The position numbers and the translations under genes were made by a program. Of a stretch of DNA of 64,000 bases, positions 33,086-43,161 are shown one piece after another. The notes under the pieces are model-generated. The model searched no databases. It had not been told where the DNA came from and saw nothing but the letters and a program-made list of their open reading frames with translations. Positions within the stretch are counted from its first letter, which is position 1, and each line of letters begins with the position of its first letter. This DNA is from Pararhizobium sp. YC-54 (GTDB taxonomy: Bacteria > Pseudomonadota > Alphaproteobacteria > Rhizobiales > Rhizobiaceae): the NCBI RefSeq assembly GCF_025847205.1, contig NZ_JAOYTH010000001.1, forward strand, positions 620,001-684,000, written 5' to 3'.

Positions 33086-33850
33086 TCAGGTGCGGGTGAT
33101 CGAGGCGCCGCCATCGACGAGGGACGCGGTGCCGGTGACGAAAGCGGAATCGTCGGATGCGAGGTAAAGAACCGACCGTGCAAGCTCTTCGGATGTTGCG
33201 ACCCGCTTCAGGGCATGCAGATTGGTGATGAAGGACTGCGATTCCGGCGTGTTGTTCATTTCGCGGTACATCGATGTATCGACTGCACCGGGCAGGATAG
33301 CATTGACGCGCACGCCCTGCGGGCCGAATTCAGCGGCGAGCGCCTGGGTCAGACCGATCAGGCCCGCCTTCGAGGCGGCATAGGCGGCGACACCGGGGAA
33401 TGCAAAGCTGTAGCCGACAAAGGTCGAGGTGAAGATCACTGAGCCCGCACCATGCTTGGCCATTTCGGCGATCTGGTGTTTGGCGCCGAGAAACGAACCG
33501 GTGAGGTTGATGGCGATCGCATCGTTCCAGCCCTGTTCGGAAACACCGGTCGAGGGGCCTGCTTCGCCGAGTATTCCGGCATTATTGAAGGCGACATCGA
33601 GGCGGCCGTATTTTTCGACAGCCAGCGCGACTAGCGCCTTGGCGTAATCTTCCGAGCGGACATCACCGGCAAGGGCTGCGGCTTCGCCGCCATCGGCCTT
33701 GATCTCGGCGACCAGTTCATCGAGTTCGCTCTGGCGGCGGGCACCGACGACGACCTTTGCACCTTCGGCTGCGAACAGCTTTGCGGTGGCGCGGCCAATG
33801 CCGGCGCTGGCACCGGTGACGATTGCGACTTTGTTGGACAGGCGTTCCAT
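33086..33850 (-). CDS. short-chain dehydrogenase/reductase
   Basis: Classical SDR, 254 aa, NAD(P)-dependent, substrate unknown. TGASAGIG (cofactor), NNAG, catalytic Ser near FTSTFVG and YAASK. The ending VTGTASLVDGGASITRT is the usual SDR C-terminus. ATG 33850 has GAGGAAAA upstream. It is transcribed away from a LysR gene 140 bases off, which probably controls it. Confidence 0.9.
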   Translation of the reverse strand: MERLSNKVAIVTGASAGIGRATAKLFAAEGAKVVVGARRQSELDELVAEIKADGGEAAALAGDVRSEDYAKALVALAVEKYGRLDVAFNNAGILGEAGPSTGVSEQGWNDAIAINLTGSFLGAKHQIAEMAKHGAGSVIFTSTFVGYSFAFPGVAAYAASKAGLIGLTQALAAEFGPQGVRVNAILPGAVDTSMYREMNNTPESQSFITNLHALKRVATSEELARSVLYLASDDSAFVTGTASLVDGGASITRT

Positions 33851-33944
33851 GATGTTTTCCTCTTTGGCAGAGCGGTTGAGGCGCCGTGTTGACCGCCTCT
33901 TCATGCCGTTTGCTTGAGGGCAATATGGCTTTCTTTGATCGTTC

Positions 33945-33962
33945 TGATTAGTCTGCAAATCA
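33945..33962. promoter_or_regulatory. candidate LysR operator between SDR and lysR genes
   Basis: TGATT-N8-AATCA (33945-33949 and 33958-33962) holds a T-N11-A core and lies in the 140-base divergent intergenic region, 28 bases before the LysR start. This is where LysR regulators usually bind. Based on pattern only. Confidence 0.45.
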
Positions 33963-33990
33963 TGGAACTCGCATCCGGGAAAACCGAACA

Positions 33991-34902
33991 ATGATGAAGC
34001 TCGACGGCATTGCCAGTTTTGTCGCGGTGGCCGAAAGCGGCTCGATCAGCGAGGCGGCGCGGCGGCTGCGACTGTCGAAGTCGGTGGTCAGCGAAAGGCT
34101 TGCCGAACTGGAGCGCAGCCTTGGCGCCGGACTGCTGCATCGCACCACCCGCAAGCTCACCCTGACCGAGGATGGCATAGCCTTTCTGGAGCGTGCCAAT
34201 CGTATCGTGCAGGAGATCGAGGATGCCACCGCCGACATGGCCGAACGGCGCGGCACGATCTCCGGGCCATTGCGTATCTCCGCGCCTGTCACCTTCGGCC
34301 GCATGCATCTGGGGCCGGCGCTCTATCCGTTCCTGGCGAAGCATCCGAACCTGCAACTGACGCTCGACCTTGACGACCGCCGTGTCGATGCCGCGGCCGA
34401 CGGTTATGACGCCGTGGTGCGCAACGGCCCGATTGCCGATTCACGGCTGATGGCCTGGCGGCTGGCGCCGAGCCGGCGTGTGCTTGTCGCCTCGCCCGCC
34501 TATCTCAGGGAAAACGGCAAGCCGGCATCCATCGAGGAACTCGAACAGCACCGCGGCATCTTCTATACCAACCGCGGCGTTTCCGACTGGCGTTTTCCAA
34601 GTATCGGTGGCACCGTCATCGTGCGTGGCAGGATGGGTCTTGGCCTCAACAATGGCGACATGCTGCGCGACGCCGCTATCGCCGGCCTCGGCATCGCGCT
34701 CATTCCCATGTTCATCGTTGGCGCGGCGGTGGCGGCCGGCGAACTCGAGATGATCGATATCGGCGTTCAGCCGGAGCTTGAATACATCCACATCGCCCAC
34801 CCGGACGGACGGCGGCCGTCCGTCAAGCTGAAAGCGCTGGCCGATCATCTGCGGGCCGCGTTCGGTGCGCCACCCTATTGGGACCCGGCATTTTCAAGTT
34901 AA
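33991..34902 (+). CDS. LysR family transcriptional regulator
   Basis: A 303-residue LysR regulator of the CrgA/DsdC-like group. Winged helix-turn-helix in residues 1-60 (SISEAARRLRLSKSVVSERLAELE) and a type-2 periplasmic-binding-like effector domain (residues 90-300). Two Met codons open the frame. It is divergent from the SDR gene, its likely target, and ends eight bases from a convergent transglycosylase gene. Confidence 0.92.
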   Translation: MMKLDGIASFVAVAESGSISEAARRLRLSKSVVSERLAELERSLGAGLLHRTTRKLTLTEDGIAFLERANRIVQEIEDATADMAERRGTISGPLRISAPVTFGRMHLGPALYPFLAKHPNLQLTLDLDDRRVDAAADGYDAVVRNGPIADSRLMAWRLAPSRRVLVASPAYLRENGKPASIEELEQHRGIFYTNRGVSDWRFPSIGGTVIVRGRMGLGLNNGDMLRDAAIAGLGIALIPMFIVGAAVAAGELEMIDIGVQPELEYIHIAHPDGRRPSVKLKALADHLRAAFGAPPYWDPAFSS

Positions 34903-34910
34903 AAACGGCA

Positions 34911-35483
34911 TCAGTCGCAGGAGCGCAACTGCTTGGCATAGGTATTGGCGATGTTTGCCGAACGCTGAGCGGCTTTCTGCAATTGCGTGTTGCCCCGCCA
35001 CGCACCTTTTCTGTAGCCGGCATCCCCCAGATAATAAGCCAGGTAGAGATTGTAGGCATCGTTGCGGGCGATGCCATTCTTCTTGCTGTTTTTATTGTGG
35101 TACCAGGCAACGAAGTGGATCGCGTCGGAGAATTTTGTCCGCCGGGCCATCAGGTTGCCGGTCGAGCGCTTGTATTCCGACCAGGTGCCGTTCAGCGCCT
35201 GCGAGAAACCATAGGCCGTCGATTGCCGTTTCCAGGGGATGAAGCCGAGCAGTTTGGTGCGGGGCGGCCGGGCATTCGGGCGGAAGCCGGATTCGGTGTA
35301 GATCGTTGCCATCAGGATCGGCACGGGAACGCCATATTCGCGCTCCGCGTGGTTTGCGGCGCGTTGCCAATTGTTGAACCATCCGTCACGCTGTTCGAAA
35401 ATCGCGCAGGCATTCCGTGTGTCTCTTGGGGCACTCGCACAGCCGGCCAGAAGCAGAAGGGCGACGATAAACGCAATACGCAT
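34911..35483 (-). CDS. lipoprotein with transglycosylase SLT-like domain
   Basis: A 190-residue envelope lipoprotein: lipobox LLAGC with lipidated Cys15. The lysozyme-like domain carries the catalytic Glu (ATIYTESGF, Glu64) and the YGFSQ motif, so it should cleave peptidoglycan glycan strands as a small lytic transglycosylase. WYHNKN and YLAYYLGDAGYR follow, as in rhizobial homologues. A hairpin (35492-35512) just upstream of ATG covers the only purine-rich ribosome-site-like sequence. Confidence 0.88.
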   Translation of the reverse strand: MRIAFIVALLLLAGCASAPRDTRNACAIFEQRDGWFNNWQRAANHAEREYGVPVPILMATIYTESGFRPNARPPRTKLLGFIPWKRQSTAYGFSQALNGTWSEYKRSTGNLMARRTKFSDAIHFVAWYHNKNSKKNGIARNDAYNLYLAYYLGDAGYRKGAWRGNTQLQKAAQRSANIANTYAKQLRSCD

Positions 35484-35491
35484 CGCTTGAG

Positions 35492-35512
35492 ATCTCTCAC
35501 TTTCAGAGAGAT
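35492..35512 (-). promoter_or_regulatory. hairpin before the transglycosylase start
   Basis: ATCTCTC and GAGAGAT (35492-35498, 35506-35512) pair around a 7-base loop, eight bases before the ATG at 35483. The GAGAGA arm nearest the ATG is the only Shine-Dalgarno-like stretch, so folding could limit translation. Confidence 0.35.
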
Positions 35513-35600
35513 TACTAACCGGTAAACGTTAAAGAGACGTTTTGAGATAAATCGCAGCCGCCTCCCAGCCCGGTTTCGGCTGACATCCGGCGGCAGAAAC

Positions 35601-37304
35601 CTACAATTTCAGCGCAAAGATGCGGCCTGACGTTACGTAACCTTGCGCCGCCTCAAGACGCGCTGAGCGCACCGGCGCGAACCCTTCGATGCGCTTTGTC
35701 CCCGCCCAGCGGCCGTGATCGGCGAAGACCTCGATGGACCCGGCATCGAGAAAAATCCTGAGGCTGGAGGGGCGAGCTCCGCGCGCGATATAACGCGGCA
35801 CGGTTACAACGCCCGGCAGCGCGTAGAGGATGGACAATCCCTCCGCATCGAGTTGCAGCGCAAGATCGGCGTCAGGGTGATCGAAATGAAGCACGAACGG
35901 CGCGCCGGGCCAGGACAGGTCCAGCACGATCTCGACCGCCCCGGTTTTCAAACTGACCGTTTCGCCGGCGGCAAGCCTCGTCTCGTCGATCATTCCGTTG
36001 CGCAGGCTTTCGACCGCCGGAACCGGCGGCGTCAGGACTGCACCATCCTGAAGAAGCAGCATCCTCGGCAGCGTCATCGCGGTCGGAAAATCGATCGTGT
36101 GGGAGACATCCGCCCAATTGGCGAGCCAGCCGACCCCGATGGGTGTTTCGCCATCGACAAAAGCCTGAAAAGCATAATTGTCGGTACCGAAATCGAGTTC
36201 CTGCTCGAAATCCGTCAGGAAGCGGACACCATCAAAATGCCCGACCGCAATGAGCGTCAGGTTGTTGCGCCCGGTATCGGCGTGCGTGCTGTTCATCAGG
36301 CCGTAGATCAGGCCCCAATGCGTCTCAGGATCGTCCGCCGGGCCATCCAGCGGCAGCAGGCAGGGGCACTCGATCACCGCGGTGCCGAACCGCTCCTCCA
36401 GAAGCAGCGTGCCTGCGAAGCGCCAGCCACCGGCGGCAGTGGGATCGTCTGTCTCATAAAGAAGGATGACGCCACCCTGTTGGCAAAGACTGCCAAGCAC
36501 CATTTTCCACAGCCCATCGGGCCCTTTGACGACATAGGGATCGCGAAAATCAAGTGTCAGGCCGAGACCTGCCGGGCGACCCGGAAGAATGACCTCGGCC
36601 TGGCTTGCCGTGATGATGTTGTGCGAGGTTGCGGTCAGCTGGACCTGGGTTTCGGGCGTGCGGTCGATGACCTGCTCGGTGAAGAACACGCGGATGCCGC
36701 CCTCATTGTTGATGGGGATGGCAGAGCCGGAAAAGGCCCCACCCCGCCGGTCCGGCCGGGCCGTCAGGTCTTCGGAGGGAAACAGGAAGATCGGCATGTG
36801 ATGCCAGTGGATGTAATCTTCGGACACCGCATGCCCCCAATGCATCGTGTTCCAGCGAAGGCCGTGGGAATAATGCTGGTAGAACAGATGCGGACGGCCT
36901 GCGAAACGGCCAAAGCCGTTGGGGTCGTTCATCCAGCCGAACGGAGGGCGAAAATGATAACCGTGCGGCACGGGCGCGGGGGCATTGGCGGCGCTGGTAT
37001 GCATGACGGTGATACCCTTTTCCACCACCTCGGCCGCGTTGAAGAAATAGGCAACAGACACCGCTGTGGTCGCCGTATCATAGACGCAGGAGAGATCACC
37101 GCCGCTGGTGGCGACGAAGGTGCGGAACACATATTCCTCTGAATTGCTGACCGAGACCTCGCCGATCTTGTCACCGCCAAGCACGAAGGCCATGGTCCCC
37201 GGGGCATCCGGCGCCGTTGCCTTCAGCCAGACATGCAGCGTTGCGCTGACCGGCACTTCGGCCTGCAGCGCCCGTAGCGTCTCCGACAGGATATCGTTCG
37301 CCAT
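35601..37304 (-). CDS. glycoside hydrolase family 32 (beta-fructosidase)
   Basis: Hydrolyses beta-fructofuranosides such as sucrose, inulin or levan. An N-terminal domain of about 115 residues (beta-rich, unassigned) precedes the GH32 five-bladed propeller: nucleophile Asp in WMNDPNG (about residue 127), transition-state Asp in DFRDP (about 252), acid/base Glu in VIECP (about 315). A C-terminal beta-sandwich ends the 567-aa protein. No signal peptide, so it acts in the cytoplasm on imported sugar. No transporter or fructokinase gene is near. A strong ribosome site (GGAAGGAACGGAGA) precedes ATG. Confidence 0.93.
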   Translation of the reverse strand: MANDILSETLRALQAEVPVSATLHVWLKATAPDAPGTMAFVLGGDKIGEVSVSNSEEYVFRTFVATSGGDLSCVYDTATTAVSVAYFFNAAEVVEKGITVMHTSAANAPAPVPHGYHFRPPFGWMNDPNGFGRFAGRPHLFYQHYSHGLRWNTMHWGHAVSEDYIHWHHMPIFLFPSEDLTARPDRRGGAFSGSAIPINNEGGIRVFFTEQVIDRTPETQVQLTATSHNIITASQAEVILPGRPAGLGLTLDFRDPYVVKGPDGLWKMVLGSLCQQGGVILLYETDDPTAAGGWRFAGTLLLEERFGTAVIECPCLLPLDGPADDPETHWGLIYGLMNSTHADTGRNNLTLIAVGHFDGVRFLTDFEQELDFGTDNYAFQAFVDGETPIGVGWLANWADVSHTIDFPTAMTLPRMLLLQDGAVLTPPVPAVESLRNGMIDETRLAAGETVSLKTGAVEIVLDLSWPGAPFVLHFDHPDADLALQLDAEGLSILYALPGVVTVPRYIARGARPSSLRIFLDAGSIEVFADHGRWAGTKRIEGFAPVRSARLEAAQGYVTSGRIFALKL

Positions 37305-37491
37305 TCTCCGTTCCTTCCCTCAGTGCGCAGCGGCCATTCCGGACGAAGAACCGGTGAGCGCTTTTCCTGAAAGCCACTCCAGCGACCTAGTGCCGGAAGA
37401 CGGGATGTAAAGGAGACGATCTGAAACCGAAGGCGGCCGGAACGTGCACCATACGCCCGCTTATTTGCGAATACCTTCAATGTGTGTCCGG

Positions 37492-37977
37492 TCACTGGCC
37501 AACAGAAACGTTCAATCCAACCTTGACCCGATCCATTGCGACGAATGTCCGGAAGCGCTTTACGTTGTTGTTGCCGAAAAACAGGCGTCGCGTCAGCGCT
37601 TCATAGTCTGCCATCGAGGGCACGACGATCACGAGAACGAAATCCGCCTCGCCGGTCACATAGTAGCATTGCTGGATTTCGGGGGCGCAGGCGAAGGCCC
37701 GCTTGGCTTCTTCGATCCTGTCCGCCGTTTCACTGATCACCTCTACTTCGACGAATATGGTAATGGACTGGCCAACCGAAGCGGGTTCGACGACGGCGAC
37801 ATTGGCCCTGATGACGCCGTTCTCCTCCATCCGTTTGATGCGCCGCTGGACAGCAGGCGCAGAGAGGTTGACCGCCTCTCCAATCTGCCTTTGCGGGGTG
37901 GTGTTGTCCTTCTGGAGGATTTCGAGAATTTTCCGGTCATAGGCATCGAGCGGCTGAACGGTGGTCAACTTGGCCAA
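37492..37977 (-). CDS. Lrp/AsnC family regulator
   Basis: A 161-residue feast/famine regulator: helix-turn-helix (LDAYDRKILEILQKD...APAVQRRIKRMEENG) and the RAM effector domain (CAPEIQQCYYVTGEADFVLVI). I chose TTG at 37977: GGAGG stands seven bases upstream and the length fits the family; the frame runs on to an ATG at 38040 without a ribosome site. It is divergent from the diaminopropionate lyase and M20 genes and likely responds to an amino acid they use. Confidence 0.88.
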   Translation of the reverse strand: MAKLTTVQPLDAYDRKILEILQKDNTTPQRQIGEAVNLSAPAVQRRIKRMEENGVIRANVAVVEPASVGQSITIFVEVEVISETADRIEEAKRAFACAPEIQQCYYVTGEADFVLVIVVPSMADYEALTRRLFFGNNNVKRFRTFVAMDRVKVGLNVSVGQ

Positions 37978-38042
37978 AAAACTGCCTCCACGAAACAAAC
38001 TTGCAAATAATCCTCCAATATTCAGCGCATTTTTCGTCATGA

Positions 38043-38063
38043 TTGCAATATCGTTGTGCGCAA
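38043..38063. promoter_or_regulatory. candidate Lrp-type operator
   Basis: TTGC-N13-GCAA (38043-38046, 38060-38063) in the 105-base region shared by the Lrp gene and the lyase gene. Lrp-family sites are degenerate palindromes of about this size, so the call is tentative. Confidence 0.3.
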
Positions 38064-38082
38064 ATCGTCAAATGAGGCCGAC

Positions 38083-39303
38083 ATGTTCCTACACAACAAC
38101 ACACCCGAATATGGCACCCCGATGCTGGACATCGACGCAGCCACACTTGGCGTCGAGGCAGCCGTTGAAGTCGAACGCTTCCTGACTTTCCGTGACAACC
38201 ATGCGCCTACTCCCCTGATATCGCTATCCGCCTTGGCATCGCGCCTTGGCGTCGCTTCCATCCATATCAAGGATGAGGGCCATCGCCTTGGGCTTGGCAG
38301 TTTCAAGGCACTGGGCGGCTCCTATGCCGTTGTCCGGCTTGTACTCGAAGCCGCGGAAAAAGCGCTCGGCCGGGCCGTCGACGTGCAGGAGCTGCACGCC
38401 CCGGAGGTCATGCGGGTCGCCCGGGCAATGACGGTTGCCTGCGCCACCGATGGCAATCACGGCCGTTCCGTCGCGCAAGGGGCACAACTCGTTGGCGCGA
38501 AAGCCGCTATCTTCGTGCATGCCGGCGTCAGCGACGAGCGGGTCGCCGCCATCGCCCGGTTCGGTGCGGAAATGATCCGGGTTGATGGCACCTATGACGA
38601 TTCCGTGCGTGAAGCAGCACGCGTCGCCGAAGAGCGGGGCTGGACGATCGTATCCGACACCTCCTGGCCGGGCTATGAGCGAATTCCAGGTCTTGTGATG
38701 CAAGGCTATACCGCCCTGGTTCGCGAGGCGCTGCGCCAAATGCCGGAGCGGCCGACCCACATTTTTGTCCAGTCCGGTGTCGGCGGAATAGCGGCGGGCG
38801 TCGCAGGGTTCATGGCGGCCGAATTTGGCGGCAACCGGCCGAAATTCATCGTCGTCGATCCCGCCCGTGCGGCCTGTCTTTTCGAAAGCGCCAAGGCCGG
38901 GCATGCCGTCAGGATTGCGCATGGTGAGCCGACCGTCATGGCCATGCTGGAATGCTATGAACCGTCGCTCGTCGCCTGGCGCATCTTGTCGCGCGTTGCC
39001 GACGGGTTCATGACAGTGGATGAGGCGGATGCGGTGTCAGCGATGAGGGCCCTTGCAACCCCCTTGACGGGCGATCCTGCCATCGTGGCGGGAGAGAGCG
39101 GTGGCGTTGGTCTTGCGGCGCTGATCAAGGCCACCTGCGATCCTGCGATCAAGGCCGCGCTCGGTTTGGATGAAGGAGCCCGTGTTTTCCTGATCAACAC
39201 CGAGGGTGCCACCGATCCGGAGAAATACAGGGAACTCGTCGGCGCAACACCTCAGGAGGTGCAGGCAGGCATTGTGTCCCACTGCGCCGCAGAGGAAAAG
39301 TAG
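38083..39303 (+). CDS. diaminopropionate ammonia-lyase-like PLP enzyme
   Basis: Fold-type II PLP enzyme, 406 aa, predicted to break 2,3-diaminopropionate (and perhaps D-Ser or Thr) to pyruvate and ammonia. PLP Lys in GSFKALGGSYAV (about residue 76), ACATDGNHGRSVA, and the phosphate-binding glycines QSGVGGIAAG. The WPGYERIPGLVMQGYTA stretch is typical of diaminopropionate lyases. ATG 38083 has TGAGGCC upstream. The stop abuts the next start (TAGATG), so both are one operon controlled by the divergent Lrp protein. Confidence 0.88.
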   Translation: MFLHNNTPEYGTPMLDIDAATLGVEAAVEVERFLTFRDNHAPTPLISLSALASRLGVASIHIKDEGHRLGLGSFKALGGSYAVVRLVLEAAEKALGRAVDVQELHAPEVMRVARAMTVACATDGNHGRSVAQGAQLVGAKAAIFVHAGVSDERVAAIARFGAEMIRVDGTYDDSVREAARVAEERGWTIVSDTSWPGYERIPGLVMQGYTALVREALRQMPERPTHIFVQSGVGGIAAGVAGFMAAEFGGNRPKFIVVDPARAACLFESAKAGHAVRIAHGEPTVMAMLECYEPSLVAWRILSRVADGFMTVDEADAVSAMRALATPLTGDPAIVAGESGGVGLAALIKATCDPAIKAALGLDEGARVFLINTEGATDPEKYRELVGATPQEVQAGIVSHCAAEEK

Positions 39304-40467
39304 ATGACAATTGATCTCAAAGACTTGCACCGCGACATGACAGCCTGGCGGCACGACCTGCATGCCCATCCGGAATTCGGTTTCGAAGAAAAAAGGACCT
39401 CGTCCTTCGTTGCCGCCAAGCTTTTGGAATTTAATCTCGACGGCGTGGCGGAAGGTGTCGGCGGGACGGGTGTCGTCGGCACGCTGAAGCGCGGAACGGG
39501 CAATCGCGCGATTGCGCTGCGCGCCGACATGGATGCGTTGAGGATCAACGAGCAGGGCGATCACGCCCACCGCTCTCAAAATCCCGGCGTCATGCATGCC
39601 TGCGGCCACGACGGCCACACGGCCATGCTTCTTGGCGCTGCCAGGATACTGGCGCAGGAAGGCGGCTTCGACGGAACGGTGCACTTCATTTTCCAGCCCG
39701 CAGAGGAATGGGGCAAAGGCGCGCTCGCCATGCTGGATGATGGATTGCTGCAGCGTTTTCCATTCGAGGAAATCTACGGCCTGCACAACCTGCCGGGCCT
39801 GCCGGTCGGGCACTTTGAGACCCGTGCCGGAGCCATCATGTCGGCCGAGGACAATTTCGAGATTGTCCTGAAAGGTGTGGGCGGCCATGCCGCGCGGCCG
39901 CATTGGGGAAACGAAGTGCTCGTTGCCGCATGCGCACTCGTGACCAGTCTGCAGACCATCGTCTCCAGACGGCTGAGCCCCACTGATGTCGGTGTCGTAT
40001 CCGTTACCGAACTGATCACTGACGGAACCCGTAACGCCCTGCCCGGCTTGGCGCGAATCCTCGGCGACGCACGTAGCTTTCATCCGAAGATCAGCGCGAC
40101 AATTGAAAAGCAGATGAGAACCATCGCCGAGGGAATAGCACTGGCGCACAATGTCACGGCGGAAGTGACCTATACGCGCGAATTCATACCCCTTCTCAAC
40201 GACGCGATCCTTGTGGAAGAAGCATTTGCTGCAGCGCGCACGGTCTTCGATCCCGGGGAAGTCCGCGTTGCAGACGAACCGATGACCGGATCCGAGGACT
40301 TCGCCCGCTTTCTGCAACACGTGCCGGGCGTCTTCGCCTTCGTCGGCAACGGCCGGGACTCCGCGCCGCTGCACAACCCGCAATTCGATTTCAACGATCA
40401 GGGCCTTCTGGATGGTGCAAGGTTTCATGCCGCCATCGTGCGGCAACGCCTGCCGCCGTCTGCGTGA
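39304..40467 (+). CDS. M20 family amidohydrolase (hippurate hydrolase type)
   Basis: Metal-dependent peptidase M20D, 387 aa: RHDLHAHPEFGFEE, RADMDAL, metal ligands in ACGHDGHTAMLLGA and PAEEWGKGA, dimerisation domain from about residue 175 (GGHAARPHWGNEV), and GSEDFARF with the last metal ligand. Family members remove acyl groups from amino acids (hippurate, N-acetyl, IAA conjugates). Next to the diaminopropionate lyase it may release a diamino acid from an acylated or peptide-bound form such as a plant non-protein amino acid (inference). Confidence 0.9.
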   Translation: MTIDLKDLHRDMTAWRHDLHAHPEFGFEEKRTSSFVAAKLLEFNLDGVAEGVGGTGVVGTLKRGTGNRAIALRADMDALRINEQGDHAHRSQNPGVMHACGHDGHTAMLLGAARILAQEGGFDGTVHFIFQPAEEWGKGALAMLDDGLLQRFPFEEIYGLHNLPGLPVGHFETRAGAIMSAEDNFEIVLKGVGGHAARPHWGNEVLVAACALVTSLQTIVSRRLSPTDVGVVSVTELITDGTRNALPGLARILGDARSFHPKISATIEKQMRTIAEGIALAHNVTAEVTYTREFIPLLNDAILVEEAFAAARTVFDPGEVRVADEPMTGSEDFARFLQHVPGVFAFVGNGRDSAPLHNPQFDFNDQGLLDGARFHAAIVRQRLPPSA

Positions 40468-40534
40468 CGTCAACAATCCACGCGCACGCTATCGTGTCTC
40501 GCCATGGTGTCATGATGATCGCATCCCAAAAAAC

Positions 40535-40572
40535 ATAAAAACCCGCTCGCAACGGCCTGTTGTAAGCGGGTT
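40535..40572. terminator. terminator between M20 gene and pyrG
   Basis: Stem AACCCGCT/AGCGGGTT (40540-40547 with 40565-40572), with an inner CAAC/GTTG pairing. On the minus strand it continues TTTTATGTTTTTT, ending pyrG; on the plus strand it would also stop the M20 transcript. Confidence 0.8.
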
Positions 40573-40635
40573 CAGCGTTGAACGGGGTTCCACATGCGAT
40601 CAGCGGCGGGCGCTATGACCGACCACCTGCAATCG

Positions 40636-42318
<1,683 letters not shown>

Positions 42319-42359
42319 TCAGAATTTTTCCGTTCAAAAGTGTCTGGTGGCAGAATTCA

Positions 42360-42396
42360 AACAAAAGAAAACCGGCGGAAGACTGGCTTCCGCCGG
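42360..42396 (-). terminator. terminator after secG
   Basis: Perfect 10-bp stem CCGGCGGAAG/CTTCCGCCGG (42372-42381 with 42387-42396), loop ACTGG, followed on the minus strand by TTTTCTTTTGTTTG. It lies 20 bases past the secG stop. Confidence 0.92.
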
Positions 42397-42416
42397 CGAT
42401 TATATCTGCTTCGGCC

Positions 42417-42881
42417 TTACTGGCCGCTTGGAACGTCCGAACCGGATGTCGCCGGCTTTGTTTCGGTCGTTGCCGGGGTCTGCGTGGCAGGCGTTTGTGT
42501 CTGCGTGGCAGGTGTCTGCGTAGCCGGGGTCTGGGTGTTGGCGCCGGACTGCGCAGGCGTCTCGCCAGCAGGCGGGGTGGTGCCGCCGCCGAGCGAATCA
42601 AGCACGCCCTTGCCGTTGTTCGTCGTGCCGGGGATACGGTCGAGAACGTCGGTCGCATTCGGCTGGTAGCGGGCCAGAATGCCCATGCCGAGCGCCAGGA
42701 CGAAGAACAGGGCAGCAAGGATCGCGGTGGTGCGGGTCAGCGCATTGGCCGTGCCGCGGGCGGACATGAAGCCCGAACCGCCGCCGATTCCCAGGCCGCC
42801 GCCTTCGGAACGCTGAATGAGCACGACGCCGATCAGCGCCAGCACAACCATGAGATAGATGACAAGCAATACGGTCTGCAT
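42417..42881 (-). CDS. secG: preprotein translocase subunit SecG
   Basis: Membrane subunit of the Sec translocon, 154 aa. Two membrane segments (residues 1-22 and about 52-72) with the conserved cytoplasmic loop IQRSEGGGLGIGGG...MSARG. The C-terminal 60 residues are a Thr/Gln/Pro/Ala-rich tail with repeated TQTPA units, encoded by imperfect tandem repeats (about 42470-42535). ATG 42881 is the MQTVLLVIYLMVV start; the open frame further upstream is not coding-like. tpiA and secG are often neighbours. Confidence 0.95.
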   Translation of the reverse strand: MQTVLLVIYLMVVLALIGVVLIQRSEGGGLGIGGGSGFMSARGTANALTRTTAILAALFFVLALGMGILARYQPNATDVLDRIPGTTNNGKGVLDSLGGGTTPPAGETPAQSGANTQTPATQTPATQTQTPATQTPATTETKPATSGSDVPSGQ

Positions 42882-43069
42882 TTTGTCCAGTCCTGCCTTA
42901 GACCACGCTTCATCCGGCTTCTGAGAAAGCCAAAGACAGACGCGCGATCGAGTGATCGTCCGGCATGGAAGACGCAGAGAAATTGCAACGCAAGTTTCAG
43001 CGTCCGCTCCACGCGGCAAAGATTAGTGTTGGCGGCTGCATATACCAAGCCACCGCGCATTAAAAGCCC

Positions 43070-43143
43070 CTACAGCGCCGCGCGTCAAACATGACGCGCA
43101 AAAGGCGCTGTAGAACTTTGAAGATGCTGCATAATTATGCAGC
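43070..43143. repeat. rhizobial palindromic repeat, copy 1 (short form)
   Basis: Outer arms CTACAGCGCC/GGCGCTGTAG (43070-43079 and 43104-43113) enclose GCGCGTCA/TGACGCGC (43080-43087 and 43092-43099). An 18-base perfect palindrome, GCTGCATAATTATGCAGC (43126-43143), follows. A second, longer copy lies upstream of tpiA at 44029-44130. The sequence matches my memory of an element common between rhizobial genes. It sits in the 280-base secG-tpiA gap. Confidence 0.8.
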
Positions 43144-43161
43144 GCCCGTCTATAGGCGGAC

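Noticed and set aside
42470..42560. CRISPR-like array
   Set aside because: The repeats are short, direct, uneven and inside the secG reading frame, coding for TQTPA units.
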